Source: Cycas panzhihuaensis (lineage: Eukaryota; Cycadophyta). Taken from it: DNA of 64,000 bases. Location: NCBI GenBank assembly GCA_023213395.1, contig CM041465.1, forward strand, positions 101,067,741 to 101,131,740, given 5' to 3'. The translations under genes and the position numbers were made by a program. This document shows positions 35,404 to 45,639 of this stretch, one piece after another. Below the pieces are notes generated by a model. It was not told the origin of the DNA. It saw only the letters and a list, made by a program, of their open reading frames with translations, and searched no databases. Numbering within the stretch: position 1 is the stretch's first letter; each line of letters opens with the position of its first letter.

Positions 35404-36065
35404 TATAATGATTCATTAATTAATAATATATACAAAGTGAATAGCTAATCGAACACAAGTGAGGCCAAAGTAGGGGCAAATATGAGAGCTTACTTAAGCT
35501 ATTGGAAGGCCTCTTAGGGTTTGGGGGACCAAACAAATGGAGTCCCTTCTTTAAGAGGTTCATTAGTAGCTTTACATTTAGGGAAAAGTCTACCAAGAAT
35601 CATCATAGAAAGCCCAACCTACCCAAAAATGATTTGATTTACCTTTCAGTTTTTGGTGAAGGCAATTTTATTATGATCTTGACCTTATTGAGGTTAACTT
35701 AGATCCCTTACTATGAGACATGAAAGCTTGATAATTTACTAGCTGTGACGGTGAAAACACTTAAGGGAATTAAGGCTAATATGATACTTTCCACACCTCA
35801 ATAAAATCTTCCTCAAATTAGCAGGGTGATCGACTCTCTTACATGAAAGGCCCATTAAATCATCCATGAAGACCTTAAGGATCATGTTGATGAGGTCATG
35901 GAAGATGAAATGCATAGCATGCTAATAAGTAATACCAATATTCTTAAGCTTAAAAGGCATTGCTACATAGGAAAATGTTCCCTATGGAGTAGTTAAATCT
36001 ATCTTATGATGGTCCTTGGGTGAAAGTAGAGACCAATGAAGAGTCCCTTGGCTTATCACCCACAA
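35404..36065 (-). pseudogene. pol: Element H: Tat-like Ty3/gypsy reverse transcriptase, broken
   Basis: Read on the minus strand from 36065 downward: GTFSYVAMPFKLKNIGITY (about 35930-35990), then FHDLINMILKVFMDDLMG with the catalytic DD (about 35850-35900), HPANLRKI and SLNSLKC, then KIIIKLPSPKTERQIKSFLG (about 35620-35680) and LLKKGTPFVWS. The phrase MPFGLKNAGATYQ...MDD is characteristic of Tat/Athila-type gypsy elements rather than chromoviruses. RNase H and integrase are absent; the coding match stops at the end of LTR G. Many stops. Confidence 0.75.
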
Positions 36066-37019
36066 TAGAAAAGGCCTTCCCCTGACTAATGGGTTAGGGA
36101 AGGGCCCTTCTAAAGTTATACCTTCCAAGTCAGACTGGTATGGTATTAGAAACAATTAGGATTTTAGTAGAGGAGGGTTCTAAAGGAGGTTATTAGGATA
36201 TGGAATTCTCCCTAGTCTCTTTAGCTGCTTGAGAACAAGTCATCGAGTAGACCTAAGTGGTCTCCAACATGTGTATAACCCATTTACCTTTAGTATTAGG
36301 GTGTAGAGAGACACTTTGATCCATAATACTTATGGGACTAGAAGAATAAACTAAGGCCTTACACTTAGGTTGATTAAATGAGATAGTAGGTGGGGTCCCC
36401 TTCCTTTGAAATTGTGGGTGCCCCCTACCATATTAGTTTTATGGTTGGGGTAGTTGATGAGCAGCATCATTACTTAGGAAGGGTTTCTAATAGATTGGTT
36501 GATCTAAGTTTGGTTTGGAGGTAGGTTAAGGAGGGTCTCTCAATGGAGAGAGTTTAGGATATTGAGTCCAACATCAAGAATCATCAAAGGCACATTGGTT
36601 ACGGATGGAGCACCACCTCTTTTCAAACAAGGGTTTGGACTTCTTTTACAAGCTCTCAAGACCTTCCTTACTTTGTTGTATAGTTTAGGTAGTTTAATAG
36701 ACCTACATATAACTATGCAAAGGAGCATATGGTTGAGTGGTGGATTGAGTTTATTATAGTTTTAAATCTTTGTCTGCCTATTTAAACGAATAGATAATGG
36801 GTGTAAATGAGTCCACAGTCTTGTTGGTAGTACCAATAAAGGGCTTAAACAAGGGTAGTTAGCCCATTTGTCACATGAGAGAGGTAGTTCCTCACAACAT
36901 GGTCTATTTTTATTAATCTTTTTATACCTACTTAGATCTTAATAGATTCTAGGGTTAAGCATTGGCTATAGTTGAATCACATGTTGTCACTCCTATCTTG
37001 AGGACTTTAGTATAGACCT
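36066..37019 (-). other. Element H gag-pol linker, decayed
   Basis: The interval between Gag and reverse transcriptase of H, where protease would be. I could not recognise an active-site motif. A 62-codon open frame at 36540-36728 (minus) lies in it and may be a piece of this linker. Confidence 0.35.
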
Positions 37020-37460
37020 AAGGGCGTAAGGCATTAAGAAATATGTCCCTTTTTAAATCCTCAAAAAGTGTGGCCTTTGAGGAATAAAGGAGGTCATGAA
37101 ACCTATAGACAAAATCTCTATTGAGTTCATCCCCTCCTTATTTAAGAGAAAGTAAGGCCCTGTTCTCACTCTCAAAGGGTCTTCTTATTTTAAATAGTTG
37201 ATGAATAAGTTGACCAATTACTAAAATCAAACTATATAATGGGCAAGGAAATGGTAGAACCACTTCAATGCATCTCCTTGAAGTAGTCTAGGAAATAATT
37301 TCATAAGTATATGGTTGTATGTCTAATAATCGATACATGCCATACTGAATACCCTAACATGATTGGTTGGATCTTGTAAAGAAGTGCCATTAAATTTAGA
37401 TACTTCTAGTGGGTGAGAGGGAAAATTGGTTCTCAAAGCCTTTAATAAAAGAGTGCTAGA
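37020..37460 (-). pseudogene. gag: Element H gag capsid domain, broken
   Basis: Minus strand: NFPSHPLEVSKFNG and DPTNHVRVFSMACIDY (37330-37435), then HILMKLFPRLLQGDALKWFY (about 37225-37300), LVNLFI, and further down RDFVYRFHDLLY and RDIFLNALRP. This is the retrotransposon-Gag domain of the Tat-type gypsy lineage (F-x-G-x-x-D-P-x-x-H-V-x-x-F; LFPxSLxGxAxxWF). Stops and at least one frame change interrupt it. Confidence 0.75.
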
Positions 37461-38760
37461 CTTATAGTCCATGAAGGGTTGTGTCCTAGGTTAGACTAGA
37501 GGGTTAGATGGAGTATGGAAAGATTGAGGATAATATCCTACTTAAGAAGGATATGAAAGGTATATTAGATAAAGGGTATGCCCTTATTAGTGGGGGGTAT
37601 ATGAATAAGTGGTATGAGGGGTGCCCCCTGAGTGGTAGGGAGGAGCCATACTAGGGTAGGAATGTATGGGATATGGGGATGGTCGAGAGTAACTTAAACC
37701 CCCATAAGCTTGGGTGTGGTAAGAAGGGGCAACTTGGGCTATTGCCCCTTAAGGAATGGGAATTGAAAAGGATGGCACTAAAGATGCCATGGGTGCCCCT
37801 TAATGGGAATGAGAAGATAGGATTGATTGGGATGTATAAGAGGAAGGGTGTGGTAGGGGGTTTTGCCTGAATGGTCCCCTAATAAGGGAAGCAACTCCAT
37901 AGGGTGGAGATGATCCACCCCATAAGTAAGGAGAGGGTAATATCCCCCATTCCCTCACTATTAGGATGTATATCCTAGTGATATATATAATGAGAGTTCC
38001 ACTTGATATAGGTGAGGGTATATAGAAGGCCCTCTACCATACCCCATATAACGGGGACAAGGAGGAATGGATGGGATAACTGGAGGAACTTAGACCATGC
38101 TTAACTAAGGAATAGTAGTTTATTAAGGTGGGATGGTGGAAGTAGATTGAGAAGTTTAATGCATGTCTTGGGAAAAGGCCTATGTTAGGTTAGATCCTCC
38201 CCCAAGTGAGGTGCTTATGGTGGTTGGTGTAGTAATTATATTTGGAGATAATGAGATGGCAATTTAAGTAGACACAAGAATTATGGGTGTTGTGGAGGTC
38301 ATAGAAGTGGTGAATAATAATTGTTGGGCCCAAGTGAGGGTGATCTCTCTTATTACGACCTTGAAATTGGCTCATAAATCCTATGTCATATTCCATGGCA
38401 GAGTGTGCATTTGATCAGAAAAGGGAATATACCCACCTTGCTGACCTGGCAGAAGGTGAAAGGGAGCATGGACCTATTCAAAGTCTTGAACAAGGTCTTA
38501 TATATATATGCAAACCAATCACGTTCTAGTAAAACTCATTGGTCTTATATGAGGGATATGTCTAGTTATTACCTATATTGATGGGATCTTCATATGGGTA
38601 TGACACCTCATATTGGGGGTAATCATAGATGTAAGGGTCAAACACCCACTCAAAACCTACCATTGATGACTTTTGGTCACTCAAAGGAATGAGCACATAT
38701 GAAGGGGCTAGATTTGAAGGTGAAAGACCACATGAATGATGAGTAAAACATTGCATCTAA
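37461..38760 (-). pseudogene. Element H gag N-terminal Pro/Tyr/Gly-rich part, decayed
   Basis: The minus strand upstream of the capsid domain reads as a low-complexity tail rich in Pro, Tyr, Ser and His (for example APSYHTQAYGG and MAPPYHSGGTPHTTYSY near 37580-37750). This explains the strings of CCCC/GGGG in the DNA. The boundary with the leader is uncertain; the last open piece is 38562-38756. The plus-strand frame at 37673-37870 is a shadow. Confidence 0.45.
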
Positions 38761-39523
38761 GATTTAACTAACACTAAGTGATTTCTAACTAGTAAATCCC
38801 TAGTATGGTCACTAGTGAAACATGTGAGAGTGAGGATGGAACATAAGAAATGAACCTAACAATAAAGGTACAGGGCATAGATAGTGAATGTATGAGGTGA
38901 AGGTGAACCAAATCCTTACTCAAGGCACCCATGCACCTCTTAGATGTGGATGTGAGCTATATTATATTTTTAAATTATTTGGAGAATGGTTAGACTAGGG
39001 CAACATGGTTGTTTGCATATGCATATGAATAGTTTAGTTTATTGGTAATGAGGGCCTATGGTGAGCTACAAGGGGAAACACACACGTACATGATCTATAT
39101 GTTCTTTTTATTTATTGGAAATAAAGAGTTACCCTAGTTAGAAATATAATATTACCCATGGGTTCACATACTCATAACTATGTAGTCCTTTCATTTGCTT
39201 GGGTTTCTAATAAATATGCAAGGACTATTATGGAAATACTAATGCAATATAACATGTATAAGAGGAGAAGGTAAGGGTGCTTTCTTTTTTTGGGGAGATT
39301 TTTATATTTTCTTCTTTCTTTTTATTTTTAGCTTTTTGCCCAAAGGGCTCGAGGTGAAATAAATGAAAGGCTAAGGAAAGGAAAGAACCTACTTTCTCTT
39401 TTTCTTTTCTTTTATCTTTTGTATTTTTTTTTTAATATAAAGAAAAGGGGATAAGAGGGAAGTAAGAGTAAAAGAGAGCCTAACTAGATTCTCCTTTATT
39501 CTTTCTATTTATTAGTTCCTATG

Positions 39524-39529
<6 letters not shown>

Positions 39530-39557
<28 letters not shown>
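39530..39557. repeat. (CT)n microsatellite
   Basis: About 14 uninterrupted CT units in the probable leader of H. Confidence 0.9.
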
Positions 39558-39559
<2 letters not shown>

Positions 39560-40302
39560 TTAAAAAGAAATAAATTGAGAGGAGTGAAATAAGACATATT
39601 TAGAGTGGAAAGTGCATTCCTCCAATGTTGCTCTCTCTCAATGTAAAGCGATTGGATTATCATAGAATGATTCAAATAAAATTGGATCTATGCTAATATG
39701 TAAATTCTAAAGAAAATCAGACAATGTTTCTACTTACCAGATGGACTTATAACATAAATAAGATTATGGAAATAATGCAAAATGAAGATTTATATGCATA
39801 ACCATATAGATTGACTTACCTGTTGGGGTCTTTACCATAGAGATTAGTTTTAGACCTTGGCTCTAAGCTCTAATCAGTACAAAGGATGGTGTCTTGACCT
39901 CCCTTTACCTACAACAAAGTGAGTATTATACCTATAAGGTAAGCTCTAATAATCGAGAAAAACCATATACATATAATATTCCTTATAAATAACAATGCCA
40001 AAGTAAGCAACAAAATATGCAATTTAACTTAGTAAAAGAGTAGGAGATGGAGTCTTAGATTGGATCAATGTCCTGAAATGAAATAGGCCTCCTAAGCTAT
40101 ACTTAGGTGCTACTTCCCCTTACAACATCCTCTTAGACTAATAGAATAACAAGCAACAAAGAGTCAAGAAAGGAGGATGCTAAGGGAAGAGAGTTAGCAA
40201 ATAATGGATAACTTATCAAATGATAAAATATAAGATGCAAGCAAGAAAATCACATAAGGAAAAAAACTTAACTTATGAAAAAATAAGAGGATTACTTTTT
40301 CC

Positions 40303-40310
40303 TTATATAG
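40303..40310 (-). promoter_or_regulatory. Possible TATA box of H
   Basis: The minus strand reads CTATATAAGG, pointing toward the H leader and gag. Position and orientation fit an LTR promoter, but the LTR itself is not demonstrated. Confidence 0.25.
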
Positions 40311-40390
40311 TGGAGGTGACCAATGGCTATTCAAGCTCTACTCCAAGGTACTCTTTTACTAGAGGAAGGAAGTGTCTCTAAGGATGTAAT

Positions 40391-40611
40391 TGTTGGAAAA
40401 CATAACCTATAATAAGATATTCACAAACAGAACAAAACACCTCCATAGGATCGAACGATACCCTTAAGGTACCTCCATTGTATTAAGAGAACATCCTTAC
40501 AACAACTTATAATATGATACACAATATTGTATATTTATAATACAAGTCATATTGGAAGAGTAGGACCCACTTGCATGTGGGATAAATCAAATATATATTA
40601 ATATTCTAACA
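40391..40611 (-). repeat. Element I 3' LTR
   Basis: 221 bp copy next to the polypurine tract. A TATAAATATAC-like promoter word lies in the middle on the minus strand. Confidence 0.85.
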
Positions 40612-40639
40612 CTCCCCTTTAATGTACATTTGGGTCATT

Positions 40640-40830
40640 TGTATTTGCAACACTTTGTCCTTGGAAATTTCTTGAGAATGATGTCTTCAACCTGATCCTT
40701 GTCTTCAATCTTGTAGTGATGTCTTTACTGCAAAATGATATCTTCATCTTGATTTTTGTCTTCAATTCTGTATTGATGCCTTTGTAAGATAATATCTTTA
40801 TCTTGATTTCCATCTTCAATTCTATAGTGA
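40640..40830 (-). repeat. Tandem repeat of about 57 bp at the 3' end of element I's coding part
   Basis: Three imperfect units on the plus strand, each with an ATxTTCAxCxTGATTxxTGTCTTCAAT-like core and a TTGTAGTGATG-like tail. On the minus strand it gives Lys/Ile-rich repeats (a 66-codon frame, 40619-40819). It may be a repeated Gag C-terminus or a 3' untranslated repeat. Confidence 0.55.
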
Positions 40831-40949
40831 CGACGTTGATGTAGCTTCTCTAGTAAGTATAAATCTTGTTTCCTTATTGTGGCTGGTCTAGTCTAATGAA
40901 GATCCTATAAGTAATAATCTTCAATCACAACTTGCCTATCATCATTATC

Positions 40950-41690
40950 CTATACAAACTCTTGATCATCATGTACAACTATGACTTCTTCAATCTTTGG
41001 AGTAGAATCTTGATCACCTAGCATACTCTTTGAACTTGAATCAATGCTTAAAGAAGGAACAACATCAATATAAGACTCATCCTTTATAGGATCATTAGGT
41101 TTGATTTCTCTTGAAATCAATTCATCACTTTTAATGTCTTCATTTGTAATCTCATCAATGCATTCAACAGTAGAAGTTTCATCAGTACTCAGACATTCTT
41201 CATCTTCACATGTTGTTTCATTAATGTTGATGATACTTTCTTCATTCGTTGTACCTATATCATAACTAGCCTTAATTACCTTCTCAATCATTCATTGTAT
41301 TTCTTTAGGAGTTTGTTCAAATACTTCCCTTAGAAAATCCCAAACTTCTTTAGCATTACTTGCATGTAGAATCATAGGAATAACAAAATGGAATTTGGAG
41401 GGAAGATCAATATTATTGAATGCAGCACAAATCATAATGAATGCCATTCTATCTTTCTTCTCAAGCATTTCTTTTTCTTCATCATCATTAGGGATATCAT
41501 ATTCATCAGTAACAATCTTCCATAAACCTCTAGCTATGAATAGACATCTCATTTTAATTGTCCAAAAGAAGTAGTCTTCACCATTGCATTTAGGTACTGG
41601 AAGAAGTGAATCCCTTAAGTAATATTCATTTGCCTCAGGAGCATATATAACCACATCATTGTCCTCTATGATTGTAAATGCCATTTCCAC
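40950..41690 (-). pseudogene. gag: Element I Gag-like protein, one in-frame stop
   Basis: A single reading frame from the ATG at 41690 down to 40950, interrupted only by one TGA (41289-41291). The N-terminal half has PVPKCNGEDYFFWTIKMRCL, FIARGLWKIV, KDRMAFIMICAAF and ASNAKEVWDFLREVFEQTPK, the copia-type Gag (DUF4219/UBN2) arrangement: x-F/Y-x-x-W-x-x-K-M, LW, and a final A-K-E-x-W-D-x-L block. The C-terminal half is strongly acidic (Glu/Asp/Ser/Thr) with no zinc knuckle. About 247 codons in total. It is much better preserved than the other gags here. The single stop may be a recent mutation. Confidence 0.75.
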
Positions 41691-44446
41691 ATGCCACGTC
41701 CCTCACTTATCATTAGTAACTTGTCTATTGATCACTCTCAATAAACTTCCTCATATCTCATATCTCACATCATCACATCATTACCTTATCCATCACTAAA
41801 TAGTCACAGAATTCAAACACTCACTTCACCAAATCAATGTCTCATAAATCTCACGATGATCATACATGTCATATGTCACTATCAAGACACACACTTCACT
41901 TAATTGCCAAAAAACACACACCTCGTGCCATTGCACTTGGAACTCATGTAACTTCGACGAGAAAACTCATCCTTCTTTGCCTGTTCACATCATGAAACAT
42001 GCTTAATTTCTTCCTTAACTTACCTAACAAAGTATCCAACCTTGTTATATAACCTCATATGTGACAAGTTCATAATTACCAAGTCATCAACCCTCTCATG
42101 CAAACACATACACCAGAAACAATAGACATCTCTTCTCACTATCAAGTCATCTTATGCACGCCTCTTATAAGGACCATACTCACCTCATCATATATCCACA
42201 ACAAGTCTCAAGTCAATTGAGTGAAAAATATGAGTTAATGTCGTCTCACATTACGAAGGTACTCTCCCATGTGAAATACATACAAGAAAGCCTCAATAGT
42301 CACCTCATCAATACCTCATATCATCAAAGTATTCTCATATAATCGCATACAAATGAAAACCTCAAACTTTGTCAACACATCAAACCAAGACCTTACTTCA
42401 AAAATTACTCACTCATATTGCCATAAAGCCATAACTGTAAGGCCTCCACCATCAACTCAATGCCAAAGATTGCTTCCTCGTAATAATATATCGCTTGTAA
42501 ATCAATCATTACCTTGATCACAATGCCCTCTTATTACCTTTTTCTTACCCTTGTCATGCCCTCAATTTTGCCCATTGAATTGATTAAAGAATGCACCATC
42601 AAAATATGTCAAATCTTGCCCTTACACATGTTCAACAAATACTCAAACTTGAGATGTAACCGCAATAGCTCTTAAATATTGCCTTGCATGCAAGAGAGCA
42701 AATAATCACCTCAAAGTCACCAACATGCCTCTTAGTAGATAGCCTGAAATTCTCCCTTTAATAATAAAGCACCTCTTACATATGTTAAAATAACACACAT
42801 GCCACATCAAAGAGGTTATGTGAATTCACCCACTTGAGATAACATATTTTATCATTTAAATGACATCTTGATACCAAAGGGCCCTTCATGATAATGTTAA
42901 TATATTATCAAATAGAATTAAACTTTAATGATGATAATATCACCTTATAAAATCGATGTTGATATATATCAAGAACCATGTTCAAGGGGTGCAAAGCAAA
43001 GAAAAGCAATAATTAAAGATTGGAATGGGCGAACTTCAAAAATACATTTGATTAAGTCAAATGTCACACAATATAAATAAGTGAGCTGGCCGCATCCATA
43101 TTATATGCAGCTTTGGCCGTCGACATTTGTGCATAGGTGAAGTTGGGTATGGAATTCATTTAATAATACCTCGGATTGGCATTGAGTTACATGAGAATAT
43201 TTATGATTTGGCTGAGTGACGGCTACTACATGCGCATGTATCACGTAGGCGACTGAGTGGTGTGAGGCAGCATAAGGCAATCATGCACTAATTATAGGTA
43301 GACAAAAAGGATAAAGAACACACAGTGAATACACATAACGAGTGCTATCCAAAAGCCAAAAAAATGCTAATATATTCACAGCGAAAAAGGCACTGTATAT
43401 ATGGCGTAAAACCACTGCCAGACATGCAGGAGAAAGGTACAAATACGGGAATACTATAAATATAGTGAATACATGATATATATACGGAGCACGCTAATAA
43501 AGACAGAGCGAATACGTGTTGTATATACACAAAGCAAGGATGTAAAATGCAAATAGATCACAATTAACATGCACTGTATATACACATAGTGTAGAAGGCA
43601 TGTAACCTCATGAGAGTATATGCAGACATATGAGAAGAATCGTTATTGTGTAGGTGTATACCTAGACTACACACGCTTGAGAAAATATAAGTGTACACGC
43701 AGATAGTCACGTGAAAAAGAATGACGCATATACATACAATGATGCATGCTATGTAGACATAAAAATAGAAAGTGTATATGCAGATAGCAAACACACAGGT
43801 GCATACATAATCAATAGGCATGGAGACTAATCACATTAGATGTATATGCAGACAACAATCAACTGATGTATAATAAACAGATCGATGAAAAAATGTGGAT
43901 TAATAAATAGGTGAGAGATTGAAACGGTGATGATGTAGATACAAGCAAAAACTAGTGAATTAATGCAGAATGGAAAGTGGTGAAGAATGATTACGCAAAG
44001 TTAGATTATTATTGTTACGAAGCAGATCAGAAAATAAATGGATGGCCCAATATTATTACAACAAACAACTAATAGACTGTAAATCATTTAGCATATAGGA
44101 AGATAAGTAGGGGTTGAAAATATAGAATAAAGTAATATTATTAAAACCCTAGAATATTATATGAGTGGCATACCTCAAATATATTACTATAATAATTACT
44201 TTACGGCATTGCAACTGGCTTCACGGGGGTTTTGCACTCTCTCATTGGTGGGTTGACAAATGTCTATAGAGCTTGCAAACTCAATGGTATTGTCAACTAG
44301 AATGGGCATCAACAATTCTATGGATCCACCTTTTCGCATGCCAACCAAACTTGACAGACCTCTCACAATAGAATTAGGGTTTCACTAATTCATTCATCAG
44401 ACCTCTCACAACCTTGGCAGACCTCGGCAGACTTCTCACAACCTTA
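41691..44446 (-). other. Element I leader, non-coding
   Basis: 2.75 kb between the primer site and gag. 41700-42850 is rich in CTCATATCTCA/CATCATCAC-type words. 43320-43870 has recurring TGTATATGCAGA words. No coding motif on either strand; the short frames at 42154-42342, 43345-43530 and 43564-43821 look like chance. Confidence 0.5.
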
Positions 44447-44458
44447 GCTCTGAAACCA
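44447..44458 (-). other. Element I primer-binding site
   Basis: The plus strand reads GCTCTGAAACCA, the reverse complement of TGGTTTCAGAGC, one base from the initiator-Met site, directly against the LTR. Confidence 0.8.
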
Positions 44459-44679
44459 TGTTGGAAAACATAACCTGCAATAAGATATTCATAAACAGAA
44501 CGAAACACCCCCATAGGATCAAACAATACCCTTAAGGTACCTCCATTATATTAAGAGAACATCCTTACAACAACTTACAATATGATACACAATATTATGT
44601 ATTTATAATTAAAGTCATATTGGAAGAGTAGGACCCACTTACATGTGGGATAAATCAAATGTACATTAATATTCTAACA
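44459..44679 (-). repeat. Element I 5' LTR
   Basis: 221 bp, collinear with 40391-40611. Followed by the target duplication GTAAT. Confidence 0.85.
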
Positions 44680-45639
44680 GTAATAAACAAATGATGTTGT
44701 AGACCAAGGGTGCCTAGTTCCTTAGAATTTTAGCAATATAATAGTATAGTTTTCACCTCTCAACTTGATCTCTCCCTCTAATGGAAAAAATAAGGAGATT
44801 TATAAATGAAGGCAAGGGGGAGAAGGGTGATTTTTAGCCTACATTATGGGAGAAAATAATGGGATAAATCCATAAGTCATGCCCATGGATTTGGACCAAA
44901 AACTAAATGGAAAAGATGGATTTAGATGTGATTTGCCTCTTGAGCCTCACAAATCTAATAAGCATTAATTTAGGGATGATGTAAGCTACTTAAGACTAAC
45001 ATGAGTGCATTAATGAATCAATTATCACCTTAGAGATAAAATCTATATAGGTGACAATCATACTATGAATATATTCATAGTTCTATAAAATTGTTCATGG
45101 TACCATGAAATACTTTGTGGTACCACTATTACATGTAAAATTCATAACAGTTCAATAATGAAAGAGGTTTTTCAATAGAAAACACATGAAAACAAGTCAA
45201 AAGTTCATCAATGATGATAGTGCAGTGTGCATACAGTCAATAGGAAATAGCTAACAATGAAATAAAGTACAAATAATAGATCAAAATAAGGCGAAGAGGA
45301 TGTTTCAAGAAGGGGGGTGGTCTAGGGGGAAGCACCTATTCTAACTTTAAAAGCCTACTGGGTGGACTAATGGCTATTAATTGGAGTCATACTTGTTATT
45401 AGATAAGGTACACATGGACCACCATATAAAATAAGCAAACAAGCAAAGACATACACCTATTATCTATGATCATGATATAGGAAATTAATGAAATGTAAAG
45501 AGTAATGAAGCATACCTCTACTTACCTATTTGTTATAATATCCATACCATTTCTGAGAGTCAAGAAACACACCTTACTAAAGAGTTACCCTCCACTTAAG
45601 AACCTCTAATATCTTTATCCATTGTTTCCTCTACCTTAT
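44680..45639. other. Interval between I and gypsy M, no gene seen
   Basis: It continues the sequence into which I inserted (probably H LTR) and then passes, at a boundary I cannot place, into M. It contains repeated GGTACCATGAAA/GGTACCAC words around 45100-45135. No coding motif. Confidence 0.3.

Larger units (their letters stand above)
38761..40390 (-). other. Probable leader and LTR part of H
   Basis: No gene seen. A candidate decayed primer site, on the plus strand GCTCTAATCAGTACA near 39868-39882, would put an LTR boundary near 39885. Pyrimidine-rich tracts include a CT run (39530-39557) and T/C stretches (39285-39430). A minus-strand TATA-like box is at 40303-40310. Confidence 0.3.
40391..44679 (-). 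mobile_element. Element I: gag-only LTR retrotransposon, minus strand
   Basis: 4.3 kb. LTRs 40391-40611 and 44459-44679 are both exactly 221 bp, with TGTTGGAAAAC and ATTCTAACA ends. The target duplication GTAAT is perfect (40386-40390 and 44680-44684). The reverse-complement primer site is 44447-44458 and the polypurine tract is at 40612-40622. One Gag-like gene lies near the 3' end and the rest is leader. The LTRs differ at about 18 of 221 positions by my count, almost all transitions. It is inserted in the presumed leader or LTR of H. Its LTR is unrelated to those of E, F and J. Confidence 0.85.

Noticed and set aside
36540-36759. Overlapping 62- and 65-codon frames on opposite strands as host genes
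   Set aside because: They sit within the decayed gag-pol linker of H, are short, and show no recognisable family.
37673-37870. Plus-strand frame of 65 codons
   Set aside because: It opposes the Pro/Tyr-rich Gag tail of H on the minus strand, and its composition is explained by that.
43320-43870. CRISPR-like or satellite array, from regularly spaced short words
   Set aside because: Spacing and word sequence vary too much, and this is a plant nuclear retrotransposon leader. Reported only as a weak periodicity.
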